Shown here in pieces: positions 1 to 6,529 of a DNA stretch of 8,443 bases. Each line of letters opens with the position of its first letter. The first letter of the stretch is position 1. The position numbers and the translations under genes were made by a program. Source of the stretch: CAKSFT01 sp045603125 (GTDB lineage Bacteria; Bacillota; Clostridia; UBA1381); contig JAZULN010000069.1 in NCBI GenBank assembly GCA_045603125.1, forward strand, positions 1 to 8,443. Reading direction: 5' to 3'. The notes under the pieces are model-generated. The model made no database searches. It worked only from the letters and a program-made list of their open reading frames with translations, and was not told where the DNA came from.

Positions 1-1
1 T

Positions 2-148
2 AAGTACATCAGACCTGAAGCTGAACATTTAACAAAGAGAGTAAAAGAAATCGAAGATGGCGAATGCAAGGCATTAATCGAAGCTATTATGGCAAAACCA
101 TTAGAAGAGATTAAAGAATTGTATAACACAAGAGAAATTGAGAAGTAA
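2..148 (+). CDS. C-terminal end of an unidentified protein (5' truncated by window edge)
   Basis: An open frame enters from the left edge and ends at TAA 146-148, giving 48 residues that begin KYIRPEAEHL and finish YNTREIEK. The segment is charged and predicted helical (repeated E/K, no cysteines except one, no membrane segment). I do not recognise the family from this tail. The stop lies only 15 nt before the next ATG, and that gap is almost wholly the ribosome binding site of the flavoprotein gene, so the two genes are very likely cotranscribed and translationally close. Flavoproteins of the next gene's family are usually encoded beside an iron-sulfur or other electron-transfer partner, so this could be such a subunit, but nothing visible in the 48 residues proves it. 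Confidence 0.7.
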   Translation, partial: KYIRPEAEHLTKRVKEIEDGECKALIEAIMAKPLEEIKELYNTREIEK

Positions 149-163
149 GGAGGGGGAAGGTTT

Positions 164-1768
164 ATGTATTCAGAACAATTTCAGGCTTCATTAAAAGCCG
201 TTGAGGAAAAAAGAGAGCAAAATATTGCACTAGAGCCTCAAAGAATGACTGCAAAAGAAAAGGAAGACCTTTTGGCAGCATACCACCCCGACTATAAAAA
301 AGACGAGTTCAGAGAACTATTAGTTGGTCCAAATAAAGGTGATAAAGTTCCGACCGAGCTTGCCGAAACCCTCCAGGCTCATAGCAGAATTAAGGCAAGT
401 GACATAGATCTTGATAATCCTGACTATGATGTAGATGTGCTTGTAATCGGTGGCGGCGGTGCAGGTTGCTCTGCTGCAATCGAAGCAAATGAGGCGGGAG
501 CCAATGCACTGATTGTTACAAAGCTAAGAATCGGGGATGCCAACACAATGATGGCAGAAGGCGGTATCCAGGCGGCAGATAAGCCAAACGATTCGCCTGC
601 AATCCACTTCGTAGACGCCTTTGGCGGCGGACACTTTGCGGCAAAAAGAGAGCTTTTATCAAAGCTTGTATGCGATGCACCAGAAGCAATCGACTGGCTT
701 GGAGATTTAGGTGTTGAGTTTGATAAAGATGAAGACGGAACCATGGTTACAACCCACGGCGGCGGTACATCAAGAAAGAGAATGCACGCAGCCAAGGACT
801 ATTCAGGTGCGGAAATCATGAGAACTCTTCGTGACGAGGTAATAAACAGAGGCATTACAGTTGTTGATTTTACATCGGCAATCGAGCTTATATTAGATGA
901 AAACGGCAACGCTGCCGGTGCGGTTTTGATGAATATGGAAACCAAAGACCTTTTGGTTTGCAAAGCAAAGACTGTAGTTATTGCAACAGGCGGTGCTGGT
1001 CGTATGCACTATCAGGGTTTCCCAACATCTAACCACTATGGTGCAACAGCCGACGGTTTGGTTTTAGGCTACAGAGTTGGTGCAAAACTTCTATATGCTG
1101 AAACTTTACAATACCACCCAACAGGTGCAGCGTATCCTGAGCAGATTTTCGGTGCACTTGTTACCGAAAAGGTGCGTTCACTTGGTGCAAAACTTATAAA
1201 CTCAAAAGGTGAAGTATTTATGCATCCACTAGAAACCCGTGACGTATCTGCGGCATCAATTATTCGAGAATGTAACGCACGAGGTAACGGCTTAGATACA
1301 GGTAACGGTCAAGGTTTATGGCTTGATACCCCGATGATTGAAAAAATCGGCGGCGAGGGAACAATCGAAAAGAGAATTCCTGCTATGATGAGAATGTTTG
1401 GTAAATATGGCATTGATATCAGAAAAGAGCCGATTTTGGTATATCCTACACTTCACTATCAAAACGGCGGTTTGGATATTACACCTGATTGTATGACAAC
1501 AAATGTTAAAAACCTCTTTGTTGCAGGTGAAGCAGTTGGCGGAATCCACGGCAAGAACCGTTTGATGGGCAACTCATTATTGGATATCATAGTATTTGGT
1601 AGAAGTGCCGGACAGAATGCGGCAAGAGTTTCAAAGGAAACTAAGGTTGGAAAGTTAACCCTTTCTCACATTGAAAAGTTTGAAAAAGAACTTTCGGATG
1701 CCGGAATTAAGACTGATAAGGTTTCTCCAAAGTTACTTCCGAACTACACAAAGCAAAAAGACATATAA
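164..1768 (+). CDS. FAD-binding fumarate reductase/succinate dehydrogenase-type flavoprotein
   Basis: The 534-aa protein belongs to the SdhA/FrdA/L-aspartate oxidase superfamily, which interconverts fumarate and succinate (or a similar dicarboxylate) on FAD. The dinucleotide-binding GGGGAG loop is at residues 96-101. Active-site positions known from E. coli SdhA all have counterparts: F186, H318 in QYHPTG (316-321), T334-E335, R359 in TRDVSA, H431 in HYQNGG, and R466 in NRLMGNSLLD. The histidine that carries covalent FAD in SdhA/FrdA is N127 here (ANTMMAEGGI), so the FAD is probably non-covalent, as in NadB and soluble fumarate reductases. About 88 residues precede the Rossmann core; they are polar, without signal peptide or membrane helix, so the enzyme should be cytoplasmic. 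The start is supported by AAGGAGGGGG at 147-156. It is the last gene of an operon. No membrane anchor or FeS subunit is visible in the window, so direction and partner remain open; L-aspartate oxidase is a less likely alternative because of the extension and context. Confidence 0.9.
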   Translation: MYSEQFQASLKAVEEKREQNIALEPQRMTAKEKEDLLAAYHPDYKKDEFRELLVGPNKGDKVPTELAETLQAHSRIKASDIDLDNPDYDVDVLVIGGGGAGCSAAIEANEAGANALIVTKLRIGDANTMMAEGGIQAADKPNDSPAIHFVDAFGGGHFAAKRELLSKLVCDAPEAIDWLGDLGVEFDKDEDGTMVTTHGGGTSRKRMHAAKDYSGAEIMRTLRDEVINRGITVVDFTSAIELILDENGNAAGAVLMNMETKDLLVCKAKTVVIATGGAGRMHYQGFPTSNHYGATADGLVLGYRVGAKLLYAETLQYHPTGAAYPEQIFGALVTEKVRSLGAKLINSKGEVFMHPLETRDVSAASIIRECNARGNGLDTGNGQGLWLDTPMIEKIGGEGTIEKRIPAMMRMFGKYGIDIRKEPILVYPTLHYQNGGLDITPDCMTTNVKNLFVAGEAVGGIHGKNRLMGNSLLDIIVFGRSAGQNAARVSKETKVGKLTLSHIEKFEKELSDAGIKTDKVSPKLLPNYTKQKDI

Positions 1769-1796
1769 CAAAGGGAATGTAAAAAAAGCCCAGACC

Positions 1797-1816
1797 GCAA
1801 AAAGAAATCTTTTTGC
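1797..1816 (+). other. Perfect hairpin 1 after the flavoprotein gene
   Basis: GCAAAAAG (1797-1804) and CTTTTTGC (1809-1816) form an 8-bp stem with a 4-nt AAAT loop, 28 nt after the flavoprotein stop. No U-run follows immediately on the plus strand, so it is not a classical terminator by itself. It may act as a 3'-end stabilising hairpin. Confidence 0.5.
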
Positions 1817-1820
1817 TATA

Positions 1821-1904
1821 AAAAAATATAGTCGCTCAGCGTACCTTTGTACGCTGTCGGATAACCAAAAGCAAGGTGAAAACCTTGCTTTTGCTATATT
1901 TTTT
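1821..1904 (+). other. Predicted three-way-junction RNA structure in the 3' UTR
   Basis: AAAAAATATAG (1821-1831) is the exact reverse complement of CTATATTTTTT (1894-1904), giving an 11-bp closing stem. Inside it lie two further perfect hairpins: CAGCGTAC/GTACGCTG (1837-1844 with 1849-1856, CTTT loop) and CAAAAGCAAGGT/ACCTTGCTTTTG (1866-1877 with 1882-1893, GAAA tetraloop). The second hairpin abuts the closing stem without a gap, which would allow coaxial stacking. The A+T-rich closing stem can alternatively release its U-run as a terminator tail. It matches no riboswitch or RNA class that I recognise. It could be a structured 3' UTR, a small RNA released from the transcript, or a dispersed palindromic repeat. 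Confidence 0.4.
1866..1904 (+). terminator. Intrinsic terminator of the flavoprotein operon
   Basis: A 12-bp perfect stem (1866-1877 with 1882-1893) capped by a GAAA tetraloop is followed by CTATATTTTTT. The U-run starts a few bases beyond the stem rather than at it, so efficiency may be moderate; the downstream palindrome at 1934-1965 provides a second stop. Confidence 0.65.
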
Positions 1905-1933
1905 CATTCTGAAACATTTTTTATATCCCCACA

Positions 1934-1965
1934 AAAATGGACTGTAAAATTTTACAGTCCATTTT
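1934..1965. terminator. Bidirectional terminator, 32-nt perfect palindrome
   Basis: The 16-bp arms AAAATGGACTGTAAAA and TTTTACAGTCCATTTT meet with no spacer, centred between 1949 and 1950. The outer ends are A-rich on the left and T-rich on the right, so either strand's transcript ends in a stem followed by a U-run. It sits 1 nt beyond the stop codon of the minus-strand lipoprotein gene and downstream of the plus-strand flavoprotein gene, exactly where convergent transcripts need separating. Confidence 0.85.
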
Positions 1966-1966
1966 A

Positions 1967-2446
1967 TTACTTTATTTCAAAATAACTATAGTATTCTGCT
2001 TTGTTTATATTGTCGGGTGATATACGTTGTTGTAATAATTTTTGTATGCGGTATTCGCCCTTGGGAAGTTCACCATATAACCACTCCCAGTTAATGTCGA
2101 ATTCGGTGGTGTCGTTTTTCTTTATGAGATAAGCAACTTGGTGCCATCCTTTGTTGCCGGGTGTTTCCGGAAGGTCAGTCCAGTTGCCTTCACCGTCTGA
2201 AACCTGAACTTTAAAGTAATCGCCCGTTTCAAGCTCACCTTCATATTCGACGTCTTTTTGAGTAAAAATCATAGTAAGTCCTGTTGGAGTTACATCTTCC
2301 AAGGTGACGGTAAGTCCGTATTTATCGTTGTTTTTAACGGCCTGGACTTCTGATGCATCGCTGTTGGTTGGCATATTCGAAGAGTCGCCACCGCAACTTG
2401 CAAGAAGTAAGGATAGGGCTAAAGTTATGAAAAGTAATTTTTTCAT
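1967..2446 (-). CDS. Small lipoprotein with Ig-like domain
   Basis: The 159-aa product starts with a typical lipoprotein signal: MKK, a hydrophobic stretch, and the lipobox LASC with the lipidated Cys at residue 18. It is followed by a GGDSSN-type polar linker, so the mature protein should be anchored to the outer face of the cytoplasmic membrane. Residues from about 43 to 159 fit the bacterial Ig-like domain common in Firmicute lipoproteins: a TPTGLTMIF strand, a YEGELETGDYFKVQ segment, W-x-x-LP, a WEWLYGELPKGEYRI segment and a final YFEIK strand. That family has no firmly established activity; ligand or partner binding at the cell surface is only inference. The start ATG overlaps the rqcH stop by 4 nt (ATGA), with AGGAGG about 7 nt upstream inside the rqcH coding end, so translation is probably coupled. 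It is the last gene of the mscS-rqcH operon and is followed at once by the palindromic terminator. Confidence 0.88.
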   Translation of the reverse strand: MKKLLFITLALSLLLASCGGDSSNMPTNSDASEVQAVKNNDKYGLTVTLEDVTPTGLTMIFTQKDVEYEGELETGDYFKVQVSDGEGNWTDLPETPGNKGWHQVAYLIKKNDTTEFDINWEWLYGELPKGEYRIQKLLQQRISPDNINKAEYYSYFEIK

Positions 2447-4185
2447 CGTTTTTCCTCCTGATTTTCGATTAGTTTTGGATTCACATAAATGGTGTTATAT
2501 GAGTCATATATAACCATGCCCGGCTTTGCGCCGTTGGGTTTTTTAACGTTTTTAATAACCGTATAGTCAACAGGCACATTTGATGATTCACGTGCTTTTG
2601 AAAAATACGCCGCAAGGCCTGCCGCTTCAAGGATTGTCCGGTCAGGGATGTTTTTATCAAGCCCTAGCTTTATTATAACATGGGAGCCGTGAATGTTTTT
2701 TGTGTGAAACCACATATCGGATGAATTGGCAAACTTCAGGGTCAACTTATCATTTTGAGTGTTATTCTTACCGACAAATATGTCAAATCCGTCGCTGCTT
2801 ATAAAATGGTGAGGCTTTGATACGCTATCCGGCTGTTTTTTCTTTGTTTTTCTGGCTTTTATATACCCTAAATCGGTAAGTTCTGCTCGGATTGCATTGA
2901 TATCGCCTTCGGTTTGGGAGTTTTCGGCGAGTGTCAAGGTGGACTCAAGATATTCCAAGTCATTTTTTGCATTCTCAAGCTGAATTGCCGCCTCAACCTC
3001 GGCTGTTTTTGCCTTGTTATATAGCTTATAATATCTTTGTGCATTTTTAGAAGGAGTCAGCTCCGGCTTTAGTGGTATTTTTATTTCGTCAAGGGTTTCC
3101 GAATAGTAGTCGGTAACATAGCAAAACTCATCACCTTGGGAAATCTTAAATAAATTTGCTGTAATAAGGTCCCCGTATTTTTTGTGCTTATCCTTATCTT
3201 TTGCATCCAGAAGCGTTTTATTTAATATTGAAATCTTTTTGGAAATTTTTGCGATGTTATTTGATAGAATTTTTAAGATATCCGCACTTTTTTGCTTGAT
3301 TCTCTCGGCTGAATCCTTGGAACTGTAAAAATCCTCTAAAAGCTCACTTAAATTGTCGTAATATATTATATCTGCAAGACTTTCATATTGGAGTATATCT
3401 ATAGCGCTAAAATCTAATATTCTGCCGCTTTCACGCTCTTTTATAATAGAGGGGCGAAAGTCGGGTTTGGAAAAATTCTTAATAGTTTTATTTAAATCAG
3501 TAAAACTTTCACATTCAGAAGAAAAGATATCTGCCCGACCAAAGGTGCGGAAGGAGATTTCTCTTGCGGTAAGCGGACTTATTCCGCCGATTTGTGAAAG
3601 TAAAAGCTTATCAATTCTCATGTTTTCATCAGGAGTTTTTAGAGAAAAATCTTTGATTTTTTCTGAAAGAATTGGAACTTTTTCCTGAGACGGTGCAAGT
3701 TCATATTTTCCACCGGGTAATACCTGACGCACCGAACTCATGGTAAAATCAATATGTTTTATAGAGTCGATTATAGTCATGTCGGAGTGGGTAAGGATAA
3801 TATTTGAATGTCGTCCCATAATCTCCACAATCAGATGTTTTGTGGTTAAATCTCCCAACTCGTTATACGACTCAATGTCAAATATAAGGATTCTGTCGCC
3901 CTCAATGTTTTTTATATCTGAAACCTTCCCCGATGTTAAGTGCTTTCTTAAAAGCATACAAAACATAGGCGGGGTTTTAGGGTTTTCTTTTGGAGTAGTT
4001 TGGAAATGTATTCGTGGGTTTGTGGGGCTTGCCGAAAGGGTAAGCTTAAAGGAACCAGAGAAGGTGCGAAGAGTTAACATTATCTCATCCTTTTCAGGCT
4101 GATAAACCTTCTCAATTTTTGCACCTATTAGCTTTTTTCTTAGCTCCTCTTTGATACATTCCAAAGCTAAAGTATCTAATGCCAT
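2443..4185 (-). CDS. rqcH: RqcH, NFACT-family ribosome quality control factor (Rqc2 homologue)
   Basis: The 580-aa protein has the whole NFACT architecture. The N-terminal NFACT-N domain (about 1-175) includes RKHL at 80-83, the D97-R98 pair required for tRNA-Ala binding in B. subtilis RqcH, and EIMGRHSNIIL at 121-131. A helix-hairpin-helix segment (about 195-213, LLSQIGGISPLTAREI) comes next, then long coiled coils (about 285-430) with YYKLYNKAK, and the C-terminal NFACT-R domain (about 458-570) with DMWFHTKNIHGSHVII. Known role: it binds split 50S subunits carrying stalled peptidyl-tRNA and adds a C-terminal poly-alanine degron without mRNA. Older databases call the family fibronectin-binding protein FbpA. 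The protein is cytoplasmic, with no signal peptide. Start support: GGGAGG 5 nt before the ATG. It lies 13 nt downstream of the channel gene and overlaps the lipoprotein gene by 4 nt, so it is the middle gene of an operon. Confidence 0.96.
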   Translation of the reverse strand: MALDTLALECIKEELRKKLIGAKIEKVYQPEKDEIMLTLRTFSGSFKLTLSASPTNPRIHFQTTPKENPKTPPMFCMLLRKHLTSGKVSDIKNIEGDRILIFDIESYNELGDLTTKHLIVEIMGRHSNIILTHSDMTIIDSIKHIDFTMSSVRQVLPGGKYELAPSQEKVPILSEKIKDFSLKTPDENMRIDKLLLSQIGGISPLTAREISFRTFGRADIFSSECESFTDLNKTIKNFSKPDFRPSIIKERESGRILDFSAIDILQYESLADIIYYDNLSELLEDFYSSKDSAERIKQKSADILKILSNNIAKISKKISILNKTLLDAKDKDKHKKYGDLITANLFKISQGDEFCYVTDYYSETLDEIKIPLKPELTPSKNAQRYYKLYNKAKTAEVEAAIQLENAKNDLEYLESTLTLAENSQTEGDINAIRAELTDLGYIKARKTKKKQPDSVSKPHHFISSDGFDIFVGKNNTQNDKLTLKFANSSDMWFHTKNIHGSHVIIKLGLDKNIPDRTILEAAGLAAYFSKARESSNVPVDYTVIKNVKKPNGAKPGMVIYDSYNTIYVNPKLIENQEEKR

Positions 4186-4198
4186 AAAATCCTCCCGA

Positions 4199-5011
4199 TT
4201 AATTGTCCATCATATGGACGTTTATGTGGTCATAGGTCATTTGAATGTTTTCCTTATCAAAGGAAGCTTTAATATTTTCATTAAGTGCATAGTAACCGTT
4301 CCAGTAATTTTCGGTTTTAACCCATGCTTTTATAGTGTATTCAATGCTACTTTGCTTAAATTCTGACACTCCGATGATTGCTTTTTCCTTATCTATAATC
4401 TCTTTAGTGTCCCTTATTGCGTTTTTGATTGATGTCTTTGTGTCATCTATCTTACAATCATATGATGCAGTAATTTTTAAAACTATAAGACGCTTGTCTT
4501 CTGCAGAATAGTTTATTACTTTTGATGATGAAATTTCACTATTAGGGACATATATTATTTTATTGTCGACAGTGGCGAGTTTGGTGTGAATGAGCCCTAT
4601 TTCCCGAACACTGCCGCTAACACCACCAATTTCAACATAATCTCCGGCGGAAAATGGCTTTGATGCAAGAATGGAAACTCCGCCGGCAATATTGGTTAAA
4701 AAGCCCTGAACCGCCAAGGATGCCGCCAAACCAAGCACACTAAATAGGGCAAGCAGGGAGGTGATAGGTATTCCCAAGGAGTCGGCAATGATTAATACAG
4801 CAATAAAATATAAAATAAATTTTACCGTTTTTAAGATAAATCTTTTTAATGTATCATCTATGGTTAATTTACTCGTCAGTTTTTTTATAATTCTCATAAC
4901 CATCTTAATTACAATTATGGAAATAACTGTAATAATTATTGCAGAAATTACTTTATTTAAATCAATATCTCCCAATTTAATATTTCCTAAAAGTGCATTT
5001 ACTTGTTCCAT
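4199..5011 (-). CDS. mscS: MscS-type small-conductance mechanosensitive channel
   Basis: The 270-aa length is near that of E. coli MscS (286 aa). Three membrane helices are seen: about 20-40, 62-79, and the pore-lining helix about 83-118, whose GLAASLAVQGFLTNIAGG stretch has the Ala/Gly packing pattern of TM3. The family signature follows: KPFSAGDYVEIGGVSGSV (118-135) into the beta domain, then KIIYVPNSEI (151-160). The C-terminal alpha/beta domain (about 171-267) completes the cytoplasmic cage. It should sit as a heptamer in the cytoplasmic membrane and release solutes on hypo-osmotic shock. AAAGGAGAG about 7 nt upstream supports the start. It is the first gene of the operon with rqcH and the lipoprotein gene, and has a strong promoter at 5038-5066. 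It could equally be called a YkuT-like family member; the subfamily is uncertain. Confidence 0.94.
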   Translation of the reverse strand: MEQVNALLGNIKLGDIDLNKVISAIIITVISIIVIKMVMRIIKKLTSKLTIDDTLKRFILKTVKFILYFIAVLIIADSLGIPITSLLALFSVLGLAASLAVQGFLTNIAGGVSILASKPFSAGDYVEIGGVSGSVREIGLIHTKLATVDNKIIYVPNSEISSSKVINYSAEDKRLIVLKITASYDCKIDDTKTSIKNAIRDTKEIIDKEKAIIGVSEFKQSSIEYTIKAWVKTENYWNGYYALNENIKASFDKENIQMTYDHINVHMMDN

Positions 5012-5037
5012 ATTTATCTCTCCTTTACCTCTAAATT

Positions 5038-5066
5038 ATTTTATCACAACCATAAAAAAATTTCAA
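5038..5066 (-). promoter_or_regulatory. Sigma-A-type promoter of the mscS-rqcH-lipoprotein operon
   Basis: On the minus strand TTGAAA (5066-5061), a 17-nt spacer and TAAAAT (5043-5038) fit the vegetative consensus. The TGA immediately before TAAAAT gives an extended -10 TG. Transcription would start near 5031, leaving a leader of about 20 nt that holds just the ribosome binding site. Confidence 0.75.
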
Positions 5067-5080
5067 TAATATAATGAGAG

Positions 5081-5111
5081 AAAAATAAAAATCCACTCAT
5101 CAGGTGGATTT
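5081..5111 (-). terminator. Intrinsic terminator of murA
   Basis: On the minus strand AAATCCAC (5111-5104) and GTGGATTT (5096-5089) form an 8-bp stem around a 7-nt loop, followed by TTTTATTTTT (5090-5081). It lies about 36 nt beyond the murA stop and just upstream of the mscS promoter, so the two units are separately transcribed. Confidence 0.85.
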
Positions 5112-5147
5112 CAAATAATATGATTTTTAAATGTTGAATGATAAATC

Positions 5148-6395
5148 TCAGATTATTTCAATATCTGCTCCAAGATTTCTTAGTTTTTCAGGAAAATTTT
5201 CGTAGCCTCTTTTGATATGCTGAAATCCGCTTACCTTGGTTTTACCCTTTGCTACAGTTCCGGCAAGGACTAAAGACGCCCCACCCCTCAAATCATAAGC
5301 GGTGACGTCGGCACCGGTTAAGTGCTTAACCCCTTCAATTACCGAGGTTCTGCCGTCAATTTTTATATGTGCGCCCATTCTCACAAGCTCGCCGACGTGT
5401 AGGAATCTATTTTCAAACACTGTTTCTATAACAATACCAGTCCCTTTTATTGTAGACAAAAGTGCAGAAAAAGGTGCTTGCATATCGGTTGGAAAGCCTG
5501 GGAAGGGGAGTGTTTTAATATCGGTTTGGTGAATTGGCTTTTCGGCGTCAATGTAAACCGAGTTTTCTTTGAATTCCAAGAAATACCCCATTTCTTTTAG
5601 CTTTGCACAAACAGGTTTTATATGCTCTGAATTTATGTTTTTAATCGTCCCACATCCACCTGTAATTGCAAGGGCAATTAAGAATGTTCCAGCCTCAATT
5701 CGGTCAGGTATGACGGTGTGGGAGGTGGGGGTGAGTGAATCAACCCCGTGGATAACTATGGTGTCTGTACCGCTTCCTTCGATTTTTGCACCCTGGCTAT
5801 TTAAAAAGTTTGTGAGGTCTACAATTTCCGGCTCGGTTGCAGTATTTTCAATGATAGTGTCACCCTTGGCCAAAATTGCCGCCATAATTATATTTTCGGT
5901 AGCGCCAACACTTGGAAAGTCAAGATATATTTTATTTCCGGTGAGTTTTTTTGACTTTAATTCAACATACCCATGGCCTTTTGAAATCTCAGCACCAAGG
6001 GCGGAAAAGCCTTTTAAGTGTAGGTCTATAGGTCGGGTTCCGATTGGGCAACCGCCGGGCATTGGGATTTTTACCTTTCCAAGCCTTGCTAAAAGCGGAC
6101 CAGAGAGTAAAAAAGAACCCCGAAGCTTATTTGACATACTGTATTCGCAAAGTCGGTTTGAGATGTGATTGCAGTCTATATCTAAAAAGCCTTCACCTTT
6201 TGAAATTATAGCCCCCGACTCGTCTAAAAGATGACACATTGTAGTAATATCACTCAAATCCGGCACATTAAAAATTCGGTTTTTACCTTCACATAAAAGA
6301 CACGCTGCCATTATGGGAAGGGAAGAATTTTTAGAGCCGCTTATTTCAATGCTTCCCGATAGTTTTCCGTTTGGTTTTATAAGTAACTCATCCAT
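5148..6395 (-). CDS. murA: UDP-N-acetylglucosamine 1-carboxyvinyltransferase (MurA)
   Basis: This enzyme transfers enolpyruvate from PEP to UDP-GlcNAc, the first committed step of peptidoglycan precursor synthesis, in the cytoplasm. At 415 aa it has the usual MurA length. Key residues match E. coli MurA: K22-N23 in SGSKNSSLP, the catalytic and fosfomycin-reactive Cys at 116 in GGCPIGTRP, D304 in GFPTDMQAP, the FENRFLHVGEL segment at 327-337, R370 in DLRGGAS, and R396 in HIKRGYENF. Because Cys116 is present (not Asp), the protein is of the fosfomycin-sensitive type as far as that residue decides. Start support: AAGGAAGA a few nt upstream of the ATG. Many Firmicutes carry two copies (murAA and murAB/murZ); which one this is cannot be decided here, and no usual neighbours (spoIID, atp genes) are seen. 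It is monocistronic, with its own promoter and terminator. Confidence 0.96.
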   Translation of the reverse strand: MDELLIKPNGKLSGSIEISGSKNSSLPIMAACLLCEGKNRIFNVPDLSDITTMCHLLDESGAIISKGEGFLDIDCNHISNRLCEYSMSNKLRGSFLLSGPLLARLGKVKIPMPGGCPIGTRPIDLHLKGFSALGAEISKGHGYVELKSKKLTGNKIYLDFPSVGATENIIMAAILAKGDTIIENTATEPEIVDLTNFLNSQGAKIEGSGTDTIVIHGVDSLTPTSHTVIPDRIEAGTFLIALAITGGCGTIKNINSEHIKPVCAKLKEMGYFLEFKENSVYIDAEKPIHQTDIKTLPFPGFPTDMQAPFSALLSTIKGTGIVIETVFENRFLHVGELVRMGAHIKIDGRTSVIEGVKHLTGADVTAYDLRGGASLVLAGTVAKGKTKVSGFQHIKRGYENFPEKLRNLGADIEII

Positions 6396-6451
6396 ATAAA
6401 TCTTCCTTTTTAAAAATTCTTTTTATATTTTTATTATGTCCCAAAATAAAT

Positions 6452-6480
6452 ATTTTAAAATTAAATCTCGATATTGACAA
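6452..6480 (-). promoter_or_regulatory. Putative murA promoter, overlapping the divergent promoter
   Basis: Minus strand TTGTCA (6480-6475), a 17-nt spacer, then TAAAAT (6457-6452). The -35 has one mismatch to TTGACA and shares 6475-6479 with the -35 of the forward promoter. The start point would be near 6445, giving a leader of about 50 nt. Confidence 0.6.
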
Positions 6481-6502
6481 ATTTATAAAATTCATATAAA
6501 AT
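6474..6502 (+). promoter_or_regulatory. Promoter of the GH1 beta-glucosidase gene
   Basis: A perfect TTGACA (6474-6479), a 17-nt A+T-rich spacer and TAAAAT (6497-6502) precede the gene, with GGGGGTGAT at 6517-6525 as ribosome binding site just before the ATG at 6530. The leader would be about 20 nt. I see no catabolite-responsive (cre) operator in the region. Confidence 0.8.
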
Positions 6503-6529
6503 TTAAGTAAATTTTTGGGGGTGATATAA

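Noticed and set aside
424..795. Open frame on the minus strand inside the flavoprotein gene
   Set aside because: Its low-complexity Pro/Ser/Ala composition is the mirror of the Gly-rich FAD-binding region; no start signal is seen.
164..1768. Flavoprotein as L-aspartate oxidase (NadB)
   Set aside because: NadB lacks the N-terminal extension, and no nadA or nadC is adjacent; the catalytic residues do not exclude it, but context does not favour it.
1671..1985. Plus-strand frame overlapping the end of the flavoprotein gene and running into the lipoprotein gene
   Set aside because: It reads through all the hairpins and the bidirectional terminator and has no ribosome binding site; it is a chance frame.
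2443..4185. Fibronectin-binding adhesin
   Set aside because: This is an old family name. The protein has no secretion signal and has the NFACT-N, coiled-coil and NFACT-R layout with D97-R98 of RqcH.
5569..6168. Long open frame on the plus strand (199 codons) opposite murA
   Set aside because: It lies wholly antisense to a clear MurA, has no convincing ribosome binding site or recognisable domain, and arises from the codon bias of the real gene.
6396..6529. Riboswitch or cre operator between murA and the beta-glucosidase gene
   Set aside because: The predicted leaders are only about 20 and 50 nt, without stable stems, and no cre-like sequence was found.
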